Origin: Chloroflexota bacterium
Lineage (GTDB): Bacteria; Chloroflexota; Dehalococcoidia; Tepidiformales; Tepidiformaceae
DNA: 64,000 nucleotides
Direction: 5' to 3'
NCBI GenBank assembly: GCA_026705605.1
Contig: JAPPAK010000001.1
Span: 62,001 to 126,000 of the forward strand
The notes below the pieces were generated by a model. It was not told the origin of the DNA, ran no database searches, and was given only the letters and a program-made list of their open reading frames with translations. Below are positions 39,235 to 47,862 of this stretch, piece by piece (position 1 is the stretch's first letter; the number at the start of each line of letters is the position of its first letter). The translations under genes were made by a program, and so were the position numbers.

Positions 39235-40506
39235 CTAGGCCGGGTCGAACTCGATCCAGAGCTCCCACGGATCGAGGCTGATCGCGATCGGCTTCGGGTC
39301 GGAGCCCGGCTTGAAGCGCGGGTTGCGCATCACGTCCATCAGCATGCGGCTGCCGATCACCGTTTCCGTCTGCGCCAGCTGGTAGCCCACGCAGAAGTGC
39401 TTCCCCAGCCCGAAGCCGAGGTGGCTGGCCTGCCCGTTGTCGTGGTACCCCGCCCGCAGCGCTCGCCCCACGTACAGGTCGGGCCGCATGACGTCGAACT
39501 TGTCCGGGTTCTCGAACACGCGCTCGTCCCGGTTACCTCCGTAGATCGACAGGTTCACGTACGCCCCTTCGGGGATGGTCACCCCGTACTCGGGGAAGGG
39601 GATGTCGTGGATCGTGCGGCGCGCCTGCCCGCCTGACGGCGGATGCACGCGCATCATCTCCGTGAAGGCCCGGTCCAGCAGCGACGGGTCGTTCCGTACC
39701 AGCTCCCACTGCTCCGGGTTTGCCAGCATCTGGTACCAGAGGTTCGCGATTGCCTTATCCGTCGTCTCTGCGCCCGCCACCAGCAGCAGGCTCGCGAACG
39801 ACTTGATCTCCTGGAACGTCATCCGGTGCCCGTCCACCTCTGCCACGCACAACCGCGAGATGAGGTCGTCGCCGGGCTTCTTGCTGCGCTCCTGCAGCAG
39901 CGGCTCCAGGTAGTCGTGGTACTCCTGGTTCGCCTTGATCCCCGCTGCCCGAATGTCCGGCGGGCCGCCGATGCCGTTCATCATCGCCGGGTACCACTCG
40001 TGGAACATGTCGTGCGCGTCCTGCGGCAGGTCCAGCACGTCCAGGATGACGTTTAGGGGCAGGCGCGTGGCGAAGTCGTCGACGATGTCGATGACGCCCG
40101 TCTTCGCCGCCTCCTCGGCGATGCGGCGCGCGTGCTTCTCCGTGTACTTCTCGATGAGCGCGATCGAGTTGCGCTCGATGATGGGCAGGAGCGCATCCAG
40201 CTTCCGACCCACGAACTCAGGCGCCACGATGTTGCGCAGCTTGTTGTGCTGCTCTCCGTCGTACTCCATCAGCGTCGGCCCGAAGACCGCGCCGATGCCG
40301 AGCGCGTTCGGCTGCGCCGAGTAGTTCTCCAGGTCCCGGAAGGCCGCGCAGACGTCGTCGTAGCGCGTGATCATCCAGTTGTCCCCGATCGGGTTGTAGT
40401 AGACCGGATGGTGGTCGCGCAGCAGCTTCAGCGTCGGGTACGGGTCGTCCTGGTACTCCCTGCTGAAAAAGATCTCCGGATCGATCTCCGGTTTCGTCAT
40501 CGTCAT
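39235..40506 (-). CDS. Cytochrome P450
   Basis: A 423-aa soluble bacterial P450. The I-helix oxygen-binding motif is LLLVAGAETTDKAI, the K-helix ExxR is EMMRVHPP, and the heme loop FGLGKHFCVGYQLAQTE contains the axial Cys. The opening (FFSREYQDDPYPTLKLLRDHHPVYYNP) is typical of CYP families that hydroxylate terpenes, sterols or fatty acids. I chose ATG 40506 because AGGAGGA lies just upstream; the track extends further. It is the first gene of an operon with the FAD/Fe-S oxidase. Confidence 0.93.
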   Translation of the reverse strand: MTMTKPEIDPEIFFSREYQDDPYPTLKLLRDHHPVYYNPIGDNWMITRYDDVCAAFRDLENYSAQPNALGIGAVFGPTLMEYDGEQHNKLRNIVAPEFVGRKLDALLPIIERNSIALIEKYTEKHARRIAEEAAKTGVIDIVDDFATRLPLNVILDVLDLPQDAHDMFHEWYPAMMNGIGGPPDIRAAGIKANQEYHDYLEPLLQERSKKPGDDLISRLCVAEVDGHRMTFQEIKSFASLLLVAGAETTDKAIANLWYQMLANPEQWELVRNDPSLLDRAFTEMMRVHPPSGGQARRTIHDIPFPEYGVTIPEGAYVNLSIYGGNRDERVFENPDKFDVMRPDLYVGRALRAGYHDNGQASHLGFGLGKHFCVGYQLAQTETVIGSRMLMDVMRNPRFKPGSDPKPIAISLDPWELWIEFDPA

Positions 40507-40623
40507 TGCTCGTCCTCCTGCCCCCGACGCCGCCCGCCGCAAGCAGATTCGCGCGTCATGGTAGCCGTTTGCCAGACTGCAAGGGCGCGGCCCTAGAAAC
40601 TTCGCTGAGATGGCAAGACCGTG

Positions 40624-40629
40624 TAGCCT
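40624..40629 (+). promoter_or_regulatory. -10 box of DUF4062-GNAT gene, leaderless layout
   Basis: TAGCCT, seven bases before the ATG at 40637. Chosen over the first ATG at 40610 for this reason. Confidence 0.4.
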
Positions 40630-40636
40630 GCAAAGA

Positions 40637-42430
40637 ATGGCAGAGCCGCACATCCGCATCTTCGTCAGCTCGGTGATGACCCAGGGGTATCTGAGCAACG
40701 AGCGAAATGCAGCCTGTGAGGCGATCGAGTCCCTGAAGCTGACTGTCCCGTGGGACTTTGCCCGCGAGCCAGCCCAGGCGGCTACCCCCGGTGCGGCCGC
40801 ACTTCAAGAACTTGCCCTCAGCGACATTGTTGTCCTGATTCTCGGCAACAGGCACACCCCACCTGTACAGGAGGAACTTGACGAGGCCGAGCGCCTCGGA
40901 AAGCCGATCCTCGCCTTTGTCGAGCGAGTGCCGAGCTCTGATGAGTCAAGTGAGCGGCAGGGTGTGGTTGCGTGGTTACGTGACCGTGTCAAGTACCAGG
41001 AATTCCTTGGCCTTGAACAGCTCAAGCGAGAGGTCGTGGCCGCTGTGCGGAAGGAGCTGGTTGATGGCTATCGTTCCCGATATCGGGACCGGCTGAAACC
41101 TGACGACATTCGGGAACTGACCCACGTTCAATCCACACCTGGCCTGCTCGTCCGGCAAGCAAAGGCAAGTGATCGCGACGCCGTGAGGGAGACGCTCATG
41201 GAGCTTGAGCAGTGGTATCCCGACATCCGGCAATGGGTTGAAGAGCGCCTCGAGAGCATCGATGAAGCGGATGACATCCGCGTCGCGGAGATGGATGGGG
41301 AGATCGGGGCCGTCGTTGTCGTGAGAAGCAAGAGCGACGACATCCGCAAGTTCGCCACTCTCTACGTGCGACCCACTGCGCGTGGCGCAGCGATTGGGCC
41401 CCACATCGTGCGGGAAGAGGTACTTCGTGCGGCCGAGGAGGGTGTTCGCAAGGCATACGTGACGTGCGCCGACGAAATCGCGGATCGCCTTGTCCCCATC
41501 CTCGCCCAGAGTGGATTCACACCCGAGGGGGTCTCCCGCGGGCGATATCGCGACGGTGCCGCGGAGTGGGTACTGGGGAAGAACTTTGTCTACGGAGAAG
41601 TCACCCCTTCAGACTTCCTGGACTTCGTGAAGACCCGGATGGTCACCGAGGCGGGAGGGGAGATTGTTGAAGACCAGGGCAACGTCTTTTCTGCTCGACT
41701 TCCCCGGCTTGGCTTGGCTGGCAGTGCGAGACCGGAACTGATCTGGTATGTGGTCTCTTCGGGGGACAGGCCTGAGGAAGACTACGTAGCGTACAAGGGG
41801 CGCTTCGAGCAGCAGTCGTGGACCTTCGTGAGCCTTGGAGGTCGGCCGGCAGATGTTTCCCATGAACTCCATGAGGCCGAGGCGTGGATGGATGCTGCCG
41901 ACCTCTCCTCGCAGTTCTACCCTGTGGAGCTCGCGAGCCACGGACAGCGGTCGTTGATTGTCACTATCCGGCCTGAGTTTGCTCAGGAGTTGATTCCATC
42001 AAGCCGAGCGCCGTCCATGCTGCCTCCGACTCGTCTGCAGGTTCGACCTGACAACGTCTACTACCGGGCTCCCGATCGGTACCAGGAGTTACGGAGGGGC
42101 TCCCGACTATTCTTCTACGTTAGCGATCCTGAGCAGCGCATTCGTGGCAGTGCCGGCATAACCGATGTCTTCGTGGGCAACCCCGAGGATTGCTTCGCTC
42201 GCTACGGCACGAGGGGCCTCTATGACTACCAGCGCCTTGAGGACATTGCCCAGAACCACGACGGAAAGGTGCTGGCCATCGCCTTTGACTGGTACCGTGA
42301 GTTCACGGCGGGGGTCAATCTCCCCAGGCTGCGCAGCATTATCCCGAACTACAACCCGCAGTCTGCCTATCTGGCAAGCGCCGAGTACGCGTCGGCCATC
42401 CTCCGAGAGGGATTTCGCCATGCAGAGTAG
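40637..42430 (+). CDS. DUF4062-GNAT-PUA-like three-domain protein
   Basis: A 597-aa protein of unusual architecture. Residues 1-~110 fit DUF4062, a Rossmann-like TIR/SEFIR-related domain (IRIFVSSVMTQGYLSNER, LALSDIVVLILGN, ELDEAERLGKPILAFVE). Residues ~155-305 are GNAT acetyltransferase-like, with VRPTARGAAIGPHIVREE as a degenerate acetyl-CoA loop and VPILAQSGFTPEGVSRGRY. A middle beta-rich part I do not recognise follows. The last ~130 residues (VYYRAPDRYQELRRGSRLFFYVSDPEQRIRGSAGITDVFVG) read like a PUA/ASCH/EVE-type domain, used to sense modified nucleic acid. It overlaps the ASCH gene by 11 bases. Codons are AT-richer than in neighbours, suggesting acquisition. Confidence 0.75.
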   Translation: MAEPHIRIFVSSVMTQGYLSNERNAACEAIESLKLTVPWDFAREPAQAATPGAAALQELALSDIVVLILGNRHTPPVQEELDEAERLGKPILAFVERVPSSDESSERQGVVAWLRDRVKYQEFLGLEQLKREVVAAVRKELVDGYRSRYRDRLKPDDIRELTHVQSTPGLLVRQAKASDRDAVRETLMELEQWYPDIRQWVEERLESIDEADDIRVAEMDGEIGAVVVVRSKSDDIRKFATLYVRPTARGAAIGPHIVREEVLRAAEEGVRKAYVTCADEIADRLVPILAQSGFTPEGVSRGRYRDGAAEWVLGKNFVYGEVTPSDFLDFVKTRMVTEAGGEIVEDQGNVFSARLPRLGLAGSARPELIWYVVSSGDRPEEDYVAYKGRFEQQSWTFVSLGGRPADVSHELHEAEAWMDAADLSSQFYPVELASHGQRSLIVTIRPEFAQELIPSSRAPSMLPPTRLQVRPDNVYYRAPDRYQELRRGSRLFFYVSDPEQRIRGSAGITDVFVGNPEDCFARYGTRGLYDYQRLEDIAQNHDGKVLAIAFDWYREFTAGVNLPRLRSIIPNYNPQSAYLASAEYASAILREGFRHAE

Positions 42431-42890
42431 GGAGCCAAGGCGGATAGTCTTGGCAATTCACGGTCGGCATGCGCGTGCCATCTTGGCTGGTAGTAAGACT
42501 CATGAGCTTCGCCGGAGGCTCCCGGCCCTCTCTGCCGGCGACTGCGTGTATCTCTACGAGACGGCGCCGGAGTCCGCCGTCATTGGTGGTTTTCGCGTCA
42601 AAGGGGTCAGGCGCGAGTGCCCCAAGGCTATGTGGGATCTCGTTGGCGAAGATGGATTCAAGATCTCCAAGTCGGAGTTTCAAGCCTACGTGGATGGGGC
42701 GACAGAAGTGGTTGCCATCGAAGTCGCCGACCCGTTCCGCCTACGCCGTTCCGCCTCGGTGGCAGAACTTGCAGGTGTTGACTCCGCGTTTCGACCTCCA
42801 CAGAGCGCGACTTTCCTTCGGAGTAGCACTTTGCTGGCCCACTTGCAGGCGCTCGCCCGCAGCCTCCACTCCGTTACTGCCTCCGCCTAG
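42420..42890 (+). CDS. ASCH domain protein
   Basis: A 156-aa protein whose first ~115 residues match the ASCH domain, a PUA-like beta barrel linked to RNA binding or modified-base recognition. Matching segments are IVLAIHGRHARAILAGSKTHELRRR, GDCVYLYETAPESAVIGGFRVKGV and EVVAIEVADPFRL. The GxKTxExR-type motif (GSKTHELRRR) is the usual ligand-contact loop, and GDCVYLY follows as expected. The last 40 residues (PPQSATFLRSSTLLAHLQALARSL) form a helix. The ATG overlaps the upstream gene by 11 bases, so the two proteins are made together. It shares the AT-richer codon use of its partner. Confidence 0.82.
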   Translation: MQSREPRRIVLAIHGRHARAILAGSKTHELRRRLPALSAGDCVYLYETAPESAVIGGFRVKGVRRECPKAMWDLVGEDGFKISKSEFQAYVDGATEVVAIEVADPFRLRRSASVAELAGVDSAFRPPQSATFLRSSTLLAHLQALARSLHSVTASA

Positions 42891-42950
42891 ACGGTGCGCC
42901 CCGGTCCCCTATCGCGTAGCGTTCGAGAAACCGCGCAGGAGCCCCGTCCC

Positions 42951-44552
42951 ATGCCCGTCGATCCCAACCGCGAGAGCTGGAAGCCCGGCATGCCCTGGGA
43001 GCACGCCATCGCCGATGTCGAGTACATCCGCGGGCTCGGCCGCGAGATGGGCGGGCCCGAGCGCATCCAGCGCCAGCACGCCGGCGGCCGCTACACCGTC
43101 CGCGAGCGCATCGAGAAGATGGTCGACCCCGGAAGCTTCGTCGAGGCCGGACCCATGGTCGGCGCCGCCGAGTACGACGCAGACGGCAACCTCATCGGCT
43201 TCACGCCGGGCGCTTACGTCATGGGCCTCGCCGAGCTCGACGGGAGGCCCGTCGCGATCGGCGGCGACGACTTCACCATCTCCGGCGGCAGCCCCCATAA
43301 CGTGCGCAAGCACCCCCGCGACTTCATGCAGCCGCTCGCCGTCCAGTACGGCATCCCCTACGTGCAGCTCGTCGAGGGCGTCGGTCACAGCTCAAAGGCC
43401 GATGAGGCCGAGGGCCACATGGGCCTCCCCGCCGGCGACATGTGGTGGCGCGCCGTCGAGATGCTGCGCACCGTCCCCGTCGCCGCTGGCATCATGGGCT
43501 CCGTCGCGGGAGCCCCCGCCGCCTTCGCCCTCATGTCCCACTTCACCGTCATGGTGAAGGGCCAGTCCCAGATCTTCCCCTCCGGCCCGCCCGTCGTGCG
43601 CCGGGCCATCGGCGAGGATCTCGACAAGGAACAGCTCGGCGGCGCGAAGATGCACGTCCACGAGAGCGGCCAGGTCGACAACGAAGCCGAGTCCGAGGAG
43701 GACGCCTTCGACCAGATCAAGCGCTTCCTCTCCTATCTCCCCAACACGACCGGCGACGTCGCCCCCCGCGTCGAGACCGGCGACCCGCCCGACCGCTGCC
43801 CCGAGGCGCTGCTCAACCTCATCCCGCCCAACCGCAAGCGCGGGTACGACGCCCGCAAGCTCGTCGAGCACGTCGTCGACAACGGCGAGTTCTTCGAGAT
43901 GCGCCGCCACTACGCGGGCGCCATCATCACCGCCTTCGCCCGCCTCGACGGCTACCCAGTTGGCGTCCTCGCCAGCGACCCGATGAAGCTCGCCGGCGCC
44001 ATGGACGGGGACGTGGCCGACAAGTACACCCACTTCGTCGACCTCTGCGACACCTTCAACCTGCCCCTCCTGATCTTCCTCGACATGCCCGGCTTCATGC
44101 TCGGCTCCCACGCCGAGCGCAAGGCGACGATGCGCCGCGGCGTGCGCGCCCTCATCGCCAGCGCCGAGGCGGACGTGCCCAAGATCGAGTTCAACGTGCG
44201 CAAGTCCTACGGCGTCGCCGCCGACGCCCCCAACAGCGTCGGGCTCCCGAACGGACTCAACCTGCGCTTCGGCTGGCCCGCGGGTGAGTGGGGCGGCATC
44301 CCCATCGAGGGCGGCGTGGCCGCCGCCTACCGCCGCGAGATCGAGGCCGCCACCGACCCCGACGCCCACCGCGAGGCCATCGAGGAGCGCCTCCTCCGCC
44401 TCCGCTCGCCCTTCCGCGCCGCCCACCGCGGCGACGTCATCGACCTGATCGACCCCCGGGACACCCGCCGCCTCGCCTGCACGTTCGTCAAGCTCGCGCA
44501 GCCCGCCCTCGCGCGGCTCGCCAGCCGCCCCAAGCGCGCCGTCCGCCCCTGA
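42951..44552 (+). CDS. Acyl-CoA carboxylase carboxyltransferase subunit (PccB-like)
   Basis: A 533-aa biotin-dependent carboxyltransferase of the propionyl/acetyl/methylcrotonyl-CoA carboxylase type. Both crotonase-like halves are present. The N-half has YTVRERIEKMVDPGSF and DDFTISGGS, and GAPAAFALMSHFTVMVKGQSQIFPSGPP. The C-half has GYDARKLVEHVVDNGEFFE, LPLLIFLDMPGFMLG and PNGLNLRFGWPAGEWGG. No biotin carboxylase subunit is near, so its partner lies elsewhere. AGGAG sits 13 bp before ATG 42951, and TAGCGT is a likely -10. The track's 42894 start is too long. Confidence 0.9.
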   Translation: MPVDPNRESWKPGMPWEHAIADVEYIRGLGREMGGPERIQRQHAGGRYTVRERIEKMVDPGSFVEAGPMVGAAEYDADGNLIGFTPGAYVMGLAELDGRPVAIGGDDFTISGGSPHNVRKHPRDFMQPLAVQYGIPYVQLVEGVGHSSKADEAEGHMGLPAGDMWWRAVEMLRTVPVAAGIMGSVAGAPAAFALMSHFTVMVKGQSQIFPSGPPVVRRAIGEDLDKEQLGGAKMHVHESGQVDNEAESEEDAFDQIKRFLSYLPNTTGDVAPRVETGDPPDRCPEALLNLIPPNRKRGYDARKLVEHVVDNGEFFEMRRHYAGAIITAFARLDGYPVGVLASDPMKLAGAMDGDVADKYTHFVDLCDTFNLPLLIFLDMPGFMLGSHAERKATMRRGVRALIASAEADVPKIEFNVRKSYGVAADAPNSVGLPNGLNLRFGWPAGEWGGIPIEGGVAAAYRREIEAATDPDAHREAIEERLLRLRSPFRAAHRGDVIDLIDPRDTRRLACTFVKLAQPALARLASRPKRAVRP

Positions 44553-44585
44553 GCGTTTGTGGCATCATGAGTGGCGAGGACTGAA

Positions 44586-44972
44586 ATGATTGTCACCGTC
44601 ACTGTCCGTGCCCGCTACTGCGACGGAACGCTGCAGCTGCTCGAGCCCCTCGATGTCGTCGACTTCGAGGAAGGCGCCGAGGTTGCGATGACGGTTCGCG
44701 GGATACTCCCGCCCGAGAGCAACGATGACCCGGACGACGCCTGGGCCGACCTGGACCGATCGCTCCGCGAGCGGCGGAATGGTCCCTCGGTCACCACCGC
44801 CACCTTCTGTCGAGGCGCCTTTACACCGGCAACGCCCCTGCAGTTCGAAGAGGGCGAAATGGTCAGGCTTACGGTAGGCAAAGTTCCGCCCGGCGAAGGC
44901 GAAGCAGACGAACTCATCGAGATAACTTTCGAACACCGGGTCACTAGTTCACGACCCGTGCCGGTCCCGTAA
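44586..44972 (+). CDS. DUF104-type protein with two copies of the domain
   Basis: A 128-aa protein made of two DUF104 (AF2212-like) units. Residues ~1-40 read ITVTVRARYCDGTLQLLEPLDVVDFEEGAEVAMTV-like, and residues ~72-105 read TATFCRGAFTPATPLQFEEGEMVRLTV. Each unit is the usual V-x-A-x-Y/F-x-x-G-x-(L/F)-x-P-L-x-L-x-E-G strand pair. DUF104 proteins are often antitoxins or small regulators of PIN toxins. No toxin gene is adjacent here, so this may be an orphan. GGCGAGGACTGAA precedes the ATG. Confidence 0.72.
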   Translation: MIVTVTVRARYCDGTLQLLEPLDVVDFEEGAEVAMTVRGILPPESNDDPDDAWADLDRSLRERRNGPSVTTATFCRGAFTPATPLQFEEGEMVRLTVGKVPPGEGEADELIEITFEHRVTSSRPVPVP

Positions 44973-44990
44973 CCCGTTGGCGCCCGCTTC

Positions 44991-45353
44991 CTAGAGCCGC
45001 TCCAGTTCTCGTGCCCGCCGTTCTTCGAATTCCGCGTCAGTCAAGAGGCCGCGGTCTCGGAGTTCTGCCAACGTGAGTAGGTTGTCTGCCGCCTCACTCG
45101 ACCTAGGGGCTTGGGAACTCTCCGGTGCTTCTCTCAAGTTTGGCGCGACTAGCAGGACGACGAGGCCCACCACAAACCCCAGCCAGCCGAGCAGCGCCCA
45201 CAGCGCCCAAGCCCAGCTACGGCCTCGGTTCTTGGCTACCAAGTAGAGGATGAGTCCTGGCAGGGCCCAAACAAACGCCACGAAGAACAGCAGGATTACC
45301 AGTTCTAGCGGTCCCAATGGCCCCACCAACAATGCTAGGAGTATGAGCCCCAT
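44991..45353 (-). CDS. SHOCT-domain membrane protein
   Basis: A 120-aa protein with two or three N-terminal hydrophobic segments (ILLALLVGPLGPLELVILLFFVAFVWALPGLILYLV and WAWALWALLGWLGFVVGLVVLLVAP). A linker follows, and then a C-terminal SHOCT helix hairpin (NLLTLAELRDRGLLTDAEFEERRARELERL), a short domain found at the ends of many membrane and phage-related proteins. Function unknown. It begins just downstream of the P450 gene stop, on the same strand. Confidence 0.75.
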   Translation of the reverse strand: MGLILLALLVGPLGPLELVILLFFVAFVWALPGLILYLVAKNRGRSWAWALWALLGWLGFVVGLVVLLVAPNLREAPESSQAPRSSEAADNLLTLAELRDRGLLTDAEFEERRARELERL

Positions 45354-45354
45354 G

Positions 45355-46695
45355 TTATGCGGGCACGGCCTCCCGCGCCTTCGTGAACTCCAGGTGCAGC
45401 TCGTACAGCCCCAGCATGATGCCCGGCTGGTGCTTGAAGTCGTTCTTGGCCGTGGCCAGCTTCAACTCGTCGATGCGGTCCAGCATCACGTCCACGGCGA
45501 TGTTCTGCTCCAGGCGCGAGAGCCCCGCCCCCGGGCAGCCCCGCGGCCGGATCGAGAACGTCAGGTGCTTGCCCGGGCTCTTGCGGTCCAGCCGGATCTC
45601 GTCCGGCGCCTCGCACAGTTCCGGGTCGCGGTTCGCCGCCGCCCAGCGCAGATGCAGCAGCGACCCGGCGGGGATCTTTACGCCGCGGATCTCCGTATCG
45701 CGCGCGACCATGCGGCCCGAGAGCCCCTGCGTCGGCGCGTAGAGGCGCAACGCCTCCTCCACGAAGAAGCGCACCTTCGAGCGGTCCGCCCGCAGTTCCT
45801 CGACGATCTCGGGGTGCTGCGCCAGCAGCATCGCCTCCGAGGTGAGCGCGTACTGCGTTGTCTCGTTCCCGCCGATGTGCATCCCCGAGACGACGCTGAT
45901 GATGTCGCCGTCGGCCAGCGGCTTGCCCTGGTACTCGACCTCCGTCAGGAACGTGATCATGTCGTCCTTCGGGTTGCGGCGCTTCTCGTCGATCTGCTCC
46001 TGGATGTAGCGGTTGAACGCGACGAGGGCCTTGGCGTTGTCCTCCTCGTCCGGGTCCTCCATCTGGCTCTTCGGGCCGAAGCCGTAGACGAAGCGGCGCA
46101 CCTGCGCCTCCTCCCACTTCTTCGTCATCGGCATGTCCTCGAGCGGGAACCCCAGGATCGTCGAGATCACGGCCTGCGGCAGCGGGGCCGCGAACTCCGT
46201 CACGAACTCGACCTCGCCCCGGTCGATCCAGTTGTCCATCAACCGGTTCGCGTGGCCCGTGATCATCTCGCGGTGCTGGAGCGCCCCGGAGGCGCCCACC
46301 CACGGCTCCGTCAGCGTCTCGCGGTGCAGCTTGTGCGTCTCGATGTCGGGCCGCAGCCGCTCCCGCGCCGTCACGACCTCGCCGAAACCCTCGTCCTCGA
46401 AGATCTCGTCGTGGATCTTGCTCGTGCCCGAGGCCCCCGGGCCGACGCGTGAGGGAAACAGGTCCGGGTCGCGCACCACCTTGCGGATGTCCTCGTACTT
46501 CGTCAGCACGAAGGCGTCCGAGCCCGGCTCGTAGCCCTGGCCGGGCAGCCGCAGCACCGGCTCCTCTGCCTGCAGCAGCTTGTAGGAGTCGTACCAGTGC
46601 TCCTGGGCGCCCGGCGCGAAGAGGTCGACCTCTCCCACGCTCATCGGGCACGCCGCCTGGGGCATCGCCTCAAAGTCTTCTCGGTTCGCGGCCAT
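45355..46695 (-). CDS. Cytochrome P450 with atypical heme loop
   Basis: A 446-aa P450. The I-helix is VSGMHIGGNETTQYAL, the ExxR motif is EEALRLYAPTQG, and the axial Cys is in FSIRPRGCPGAGLSRLEQN. The heme loop departs from F-x-x-G-x-(H/R)-x-C-x-G: Arg replaces the first Gly. The substrate cannot be read. It has a strong TATAAT -10 (46759-46764) about 64 bp upstream of ATG 46695, and AAAGGGACC as ribosome binding site. Followed on the same strand by the SHOCT protein gene. Confidence 0.9.
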   Translation of the reverse strand: MAANREDFEAMPQAACPMSVGEVDLFAPGAQEHWYDSYKLLQAEEPVLRLPGQGYEPGSDAFVLTKYEDIRKVVRDPDLFPSRVGPGASGTSKIHDEIFEDEGFGEVVTARERLRPDIETHKLHRETLTEPWVGASGALQHREMITGHANRLMDNWIDRGEVEFVTEFAAPLPQAVISTILGFPLEDMPMTKKWEEAQVRRFVYGFGPKSQMEDPDEEDNAKALVAFNRYIQEQIDEKRRNPKDDMITFLTEVEYQGKPLADGDIISVVSGMHIGGNETTQYALTSEAMLLAQHPEIVEELRADRSKVRFFVEEALRLYAPTQGLSGRMVARDTEIRGVKIPAGSLLHLRWAAANRDPELCEAPDEIRLDRKSPGKHLTFSIRPRGCPGAGLSRLEQNIAVDVMLDRIDELKLATAKNDFKHQPGIMLGLYELHLEFTKAREAVPA

Positions 46696-46758
46696 CGTTG
46701 GTCCCTTTCGGGCCGGACACAGGAGGCTCCGGCCCTGCCGTAGCTGGAAAGTGCAGGA

Positions 46759-46764
46759 ATTATA
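46759..46764 (-). promoter_or_regulatory. -10 box of P450 gene
   Basis: Perfect TATAAT on the minus strand, 64 bp before the ATG at 46695; the 5' leader would be about 57 nt. Confidence 0.5.
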
Positions 46765-46796
46765 GCGACTATGACAGGTCGCCGAACCGGGCCCCG

Positions 46797-47564
46797 CTAC
46801 CTTGCCGAGCCCCCGGAAACCGTCAGTAGGGCCCCCGTCGTGAAGCTCGACGCCTCCGAGGCGAAGTAGAGCGCCGCCCCCGCGATCTCCCCCGCCTGCC
46901 CGCCCCGCGCCAGCAGGATCGTGCTCTCCGCCCGCGCCTCGAACGCCTCCATGTCCCACGCCTTCGAGATGTCGGTCAGGAACGGTCCCGGGATGATGCA
47001 GTTCACCCGCACCTTCGGGGCAAATGTGCGCGCGAACCCGATCGTCAGGTTGTTCAGCCCCGCCTTCGCCGCCCCGTAGGCGAGCGCGTTCGGACCAGGG
47101 CTCTGGGAGGCCGTGCTCGAGACCATGATCACCGAGCCCCCGTCCCCCTCGGCCATGCGCGTCGCGATGTTCGCCGTCAGACGGAACGGACCCTTCAGGT
47201 TCACGTCCAGCACTTTGTCGTACAGCGCTTCGCTCACGTTGCTGACGTGGTCGTACAGGGGCGACAGCCCCGCGTTGTTCACGAGCACGTCCACCCTGCC
47301 GAACTCGGCGTAGGCCCTCTCCGCCAGCGCGTCCAGCTGCTCCCACTCCCCCACGTGGCACGACACCGGCAGCGCCCGCCGCCCCGTCTCCGCCCGTACC
47401 TCCTCCGCCAGCGCCTCGCACGACTCCAGCTTGCGGCTCGCGATCACCACGTCCGCCCCCGCCCGCGCGAAGCTGCGCACCATCGCCGCCCCCAGCCCGC
47501 GGCTTCCGCCCGTCACGAGCGCCACCTTCCCGCCCAGGTCGAACAGCTCCGCCGCTTCGCTCAT
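46797..47564 (-). CDS. SDR family oxidoreductase
   Basis: Classical short-chain dehydrogenase of 255 aa: cofactor loop TGGSRGLG, DVLVNNAGLSPLYD, catalytic Ser in VMVSSTAS and YGAAK. Its start (LFDLGGKVALVTGG) and end (FTTGALLTVSGGSAR) are complete. The substrate is unknown; the neighbouring P450 suggests oxidation of a hydroxylated product, an inference from position only. The P450 has its own promoter, so the two need not be co-transcribed. Confidence 0.88.
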   Translation of the reverse strand: MSEAAELFDLGGKVALVTGGSRGLGAAMVRSFARAGADVVIASRKLESCEALAEEVRAETGRRALPVSCHVGEWEQLDALAERAYAEFGRVDVLVNNAGLSPLYDHVSNVSEALYDKVLDVNLKGPFRLTANIATRMAEGDGGSVIMVSSTASQSPGPNALAYGAAKAGLNNLTIGFARTFAPKVRVNCIIPGPFLTDISKAWDMEAFEARAESTILLARGGQAGEIAGAALYFASEASSFTTGALLTVSGGSAR

Positions 47565-47604
47565 GACGCCTCCTTCCGGCCAGCTGGCATGATACGGCCC
47601 GCCC

Positions 47605-47862
47605 CTAGCCGTGGTGGGAAGGCAAATCGCGCCAGGAGACGCGCCGGCGCGGCACCAGCGGCCGCACCTCGTCCCAGCGCTGGAACACCGTCACCGCCCC
47701 CGCCATGAAGGCCCGCGTCACGGTCTCGCGCAGCTCGCGCTCGCCTCCGCCCGGCTGCCCGCGAAGGGCTGGCGGCTGCTGCTTCCAGTACGCCTCCGCC
47801 CACTCCGCCACCATTTCGCCGAGCTTCTCGCCCGCTTCGTCGTTCGTCCGTTTCTCAGCCAT
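47605..47862 (-). CDS. Hypothetical protein, 85 aa
   Basis: Unrecognised small, soluble, acidic-then-basic protein (DEAGEKLGEMVAEWAEAYWKQQPP, ERELRETVTRAFMAGAVTVFQRWDEVRPLVPRRR). ATG 47862 is chosen over the track's 48045 because GGGAGC lies ahead of it and TACACT is a plausible -10 about 30 bp upstream. The WAEAYWKQQP and MAGAVTVFQRWDEV stretches look like amphipathic helices that could pack together. Confidence 0.55.
   Translation of the reverse strand: MAEKRTNDEAGEKLGEMVAEWAEAYWKQQPPALRGQPGGGERELRETVTRAFMAGAVTVFQRWDEVRPLVPRRRVSWRDLPSHHG

Noticed and set aside
42165-42419. Upstream extension of the ASCH frame
   Set aside because: It lies within the DUF4062-GNAT gene in another frame; ATG 42420 begins the conserved domain.
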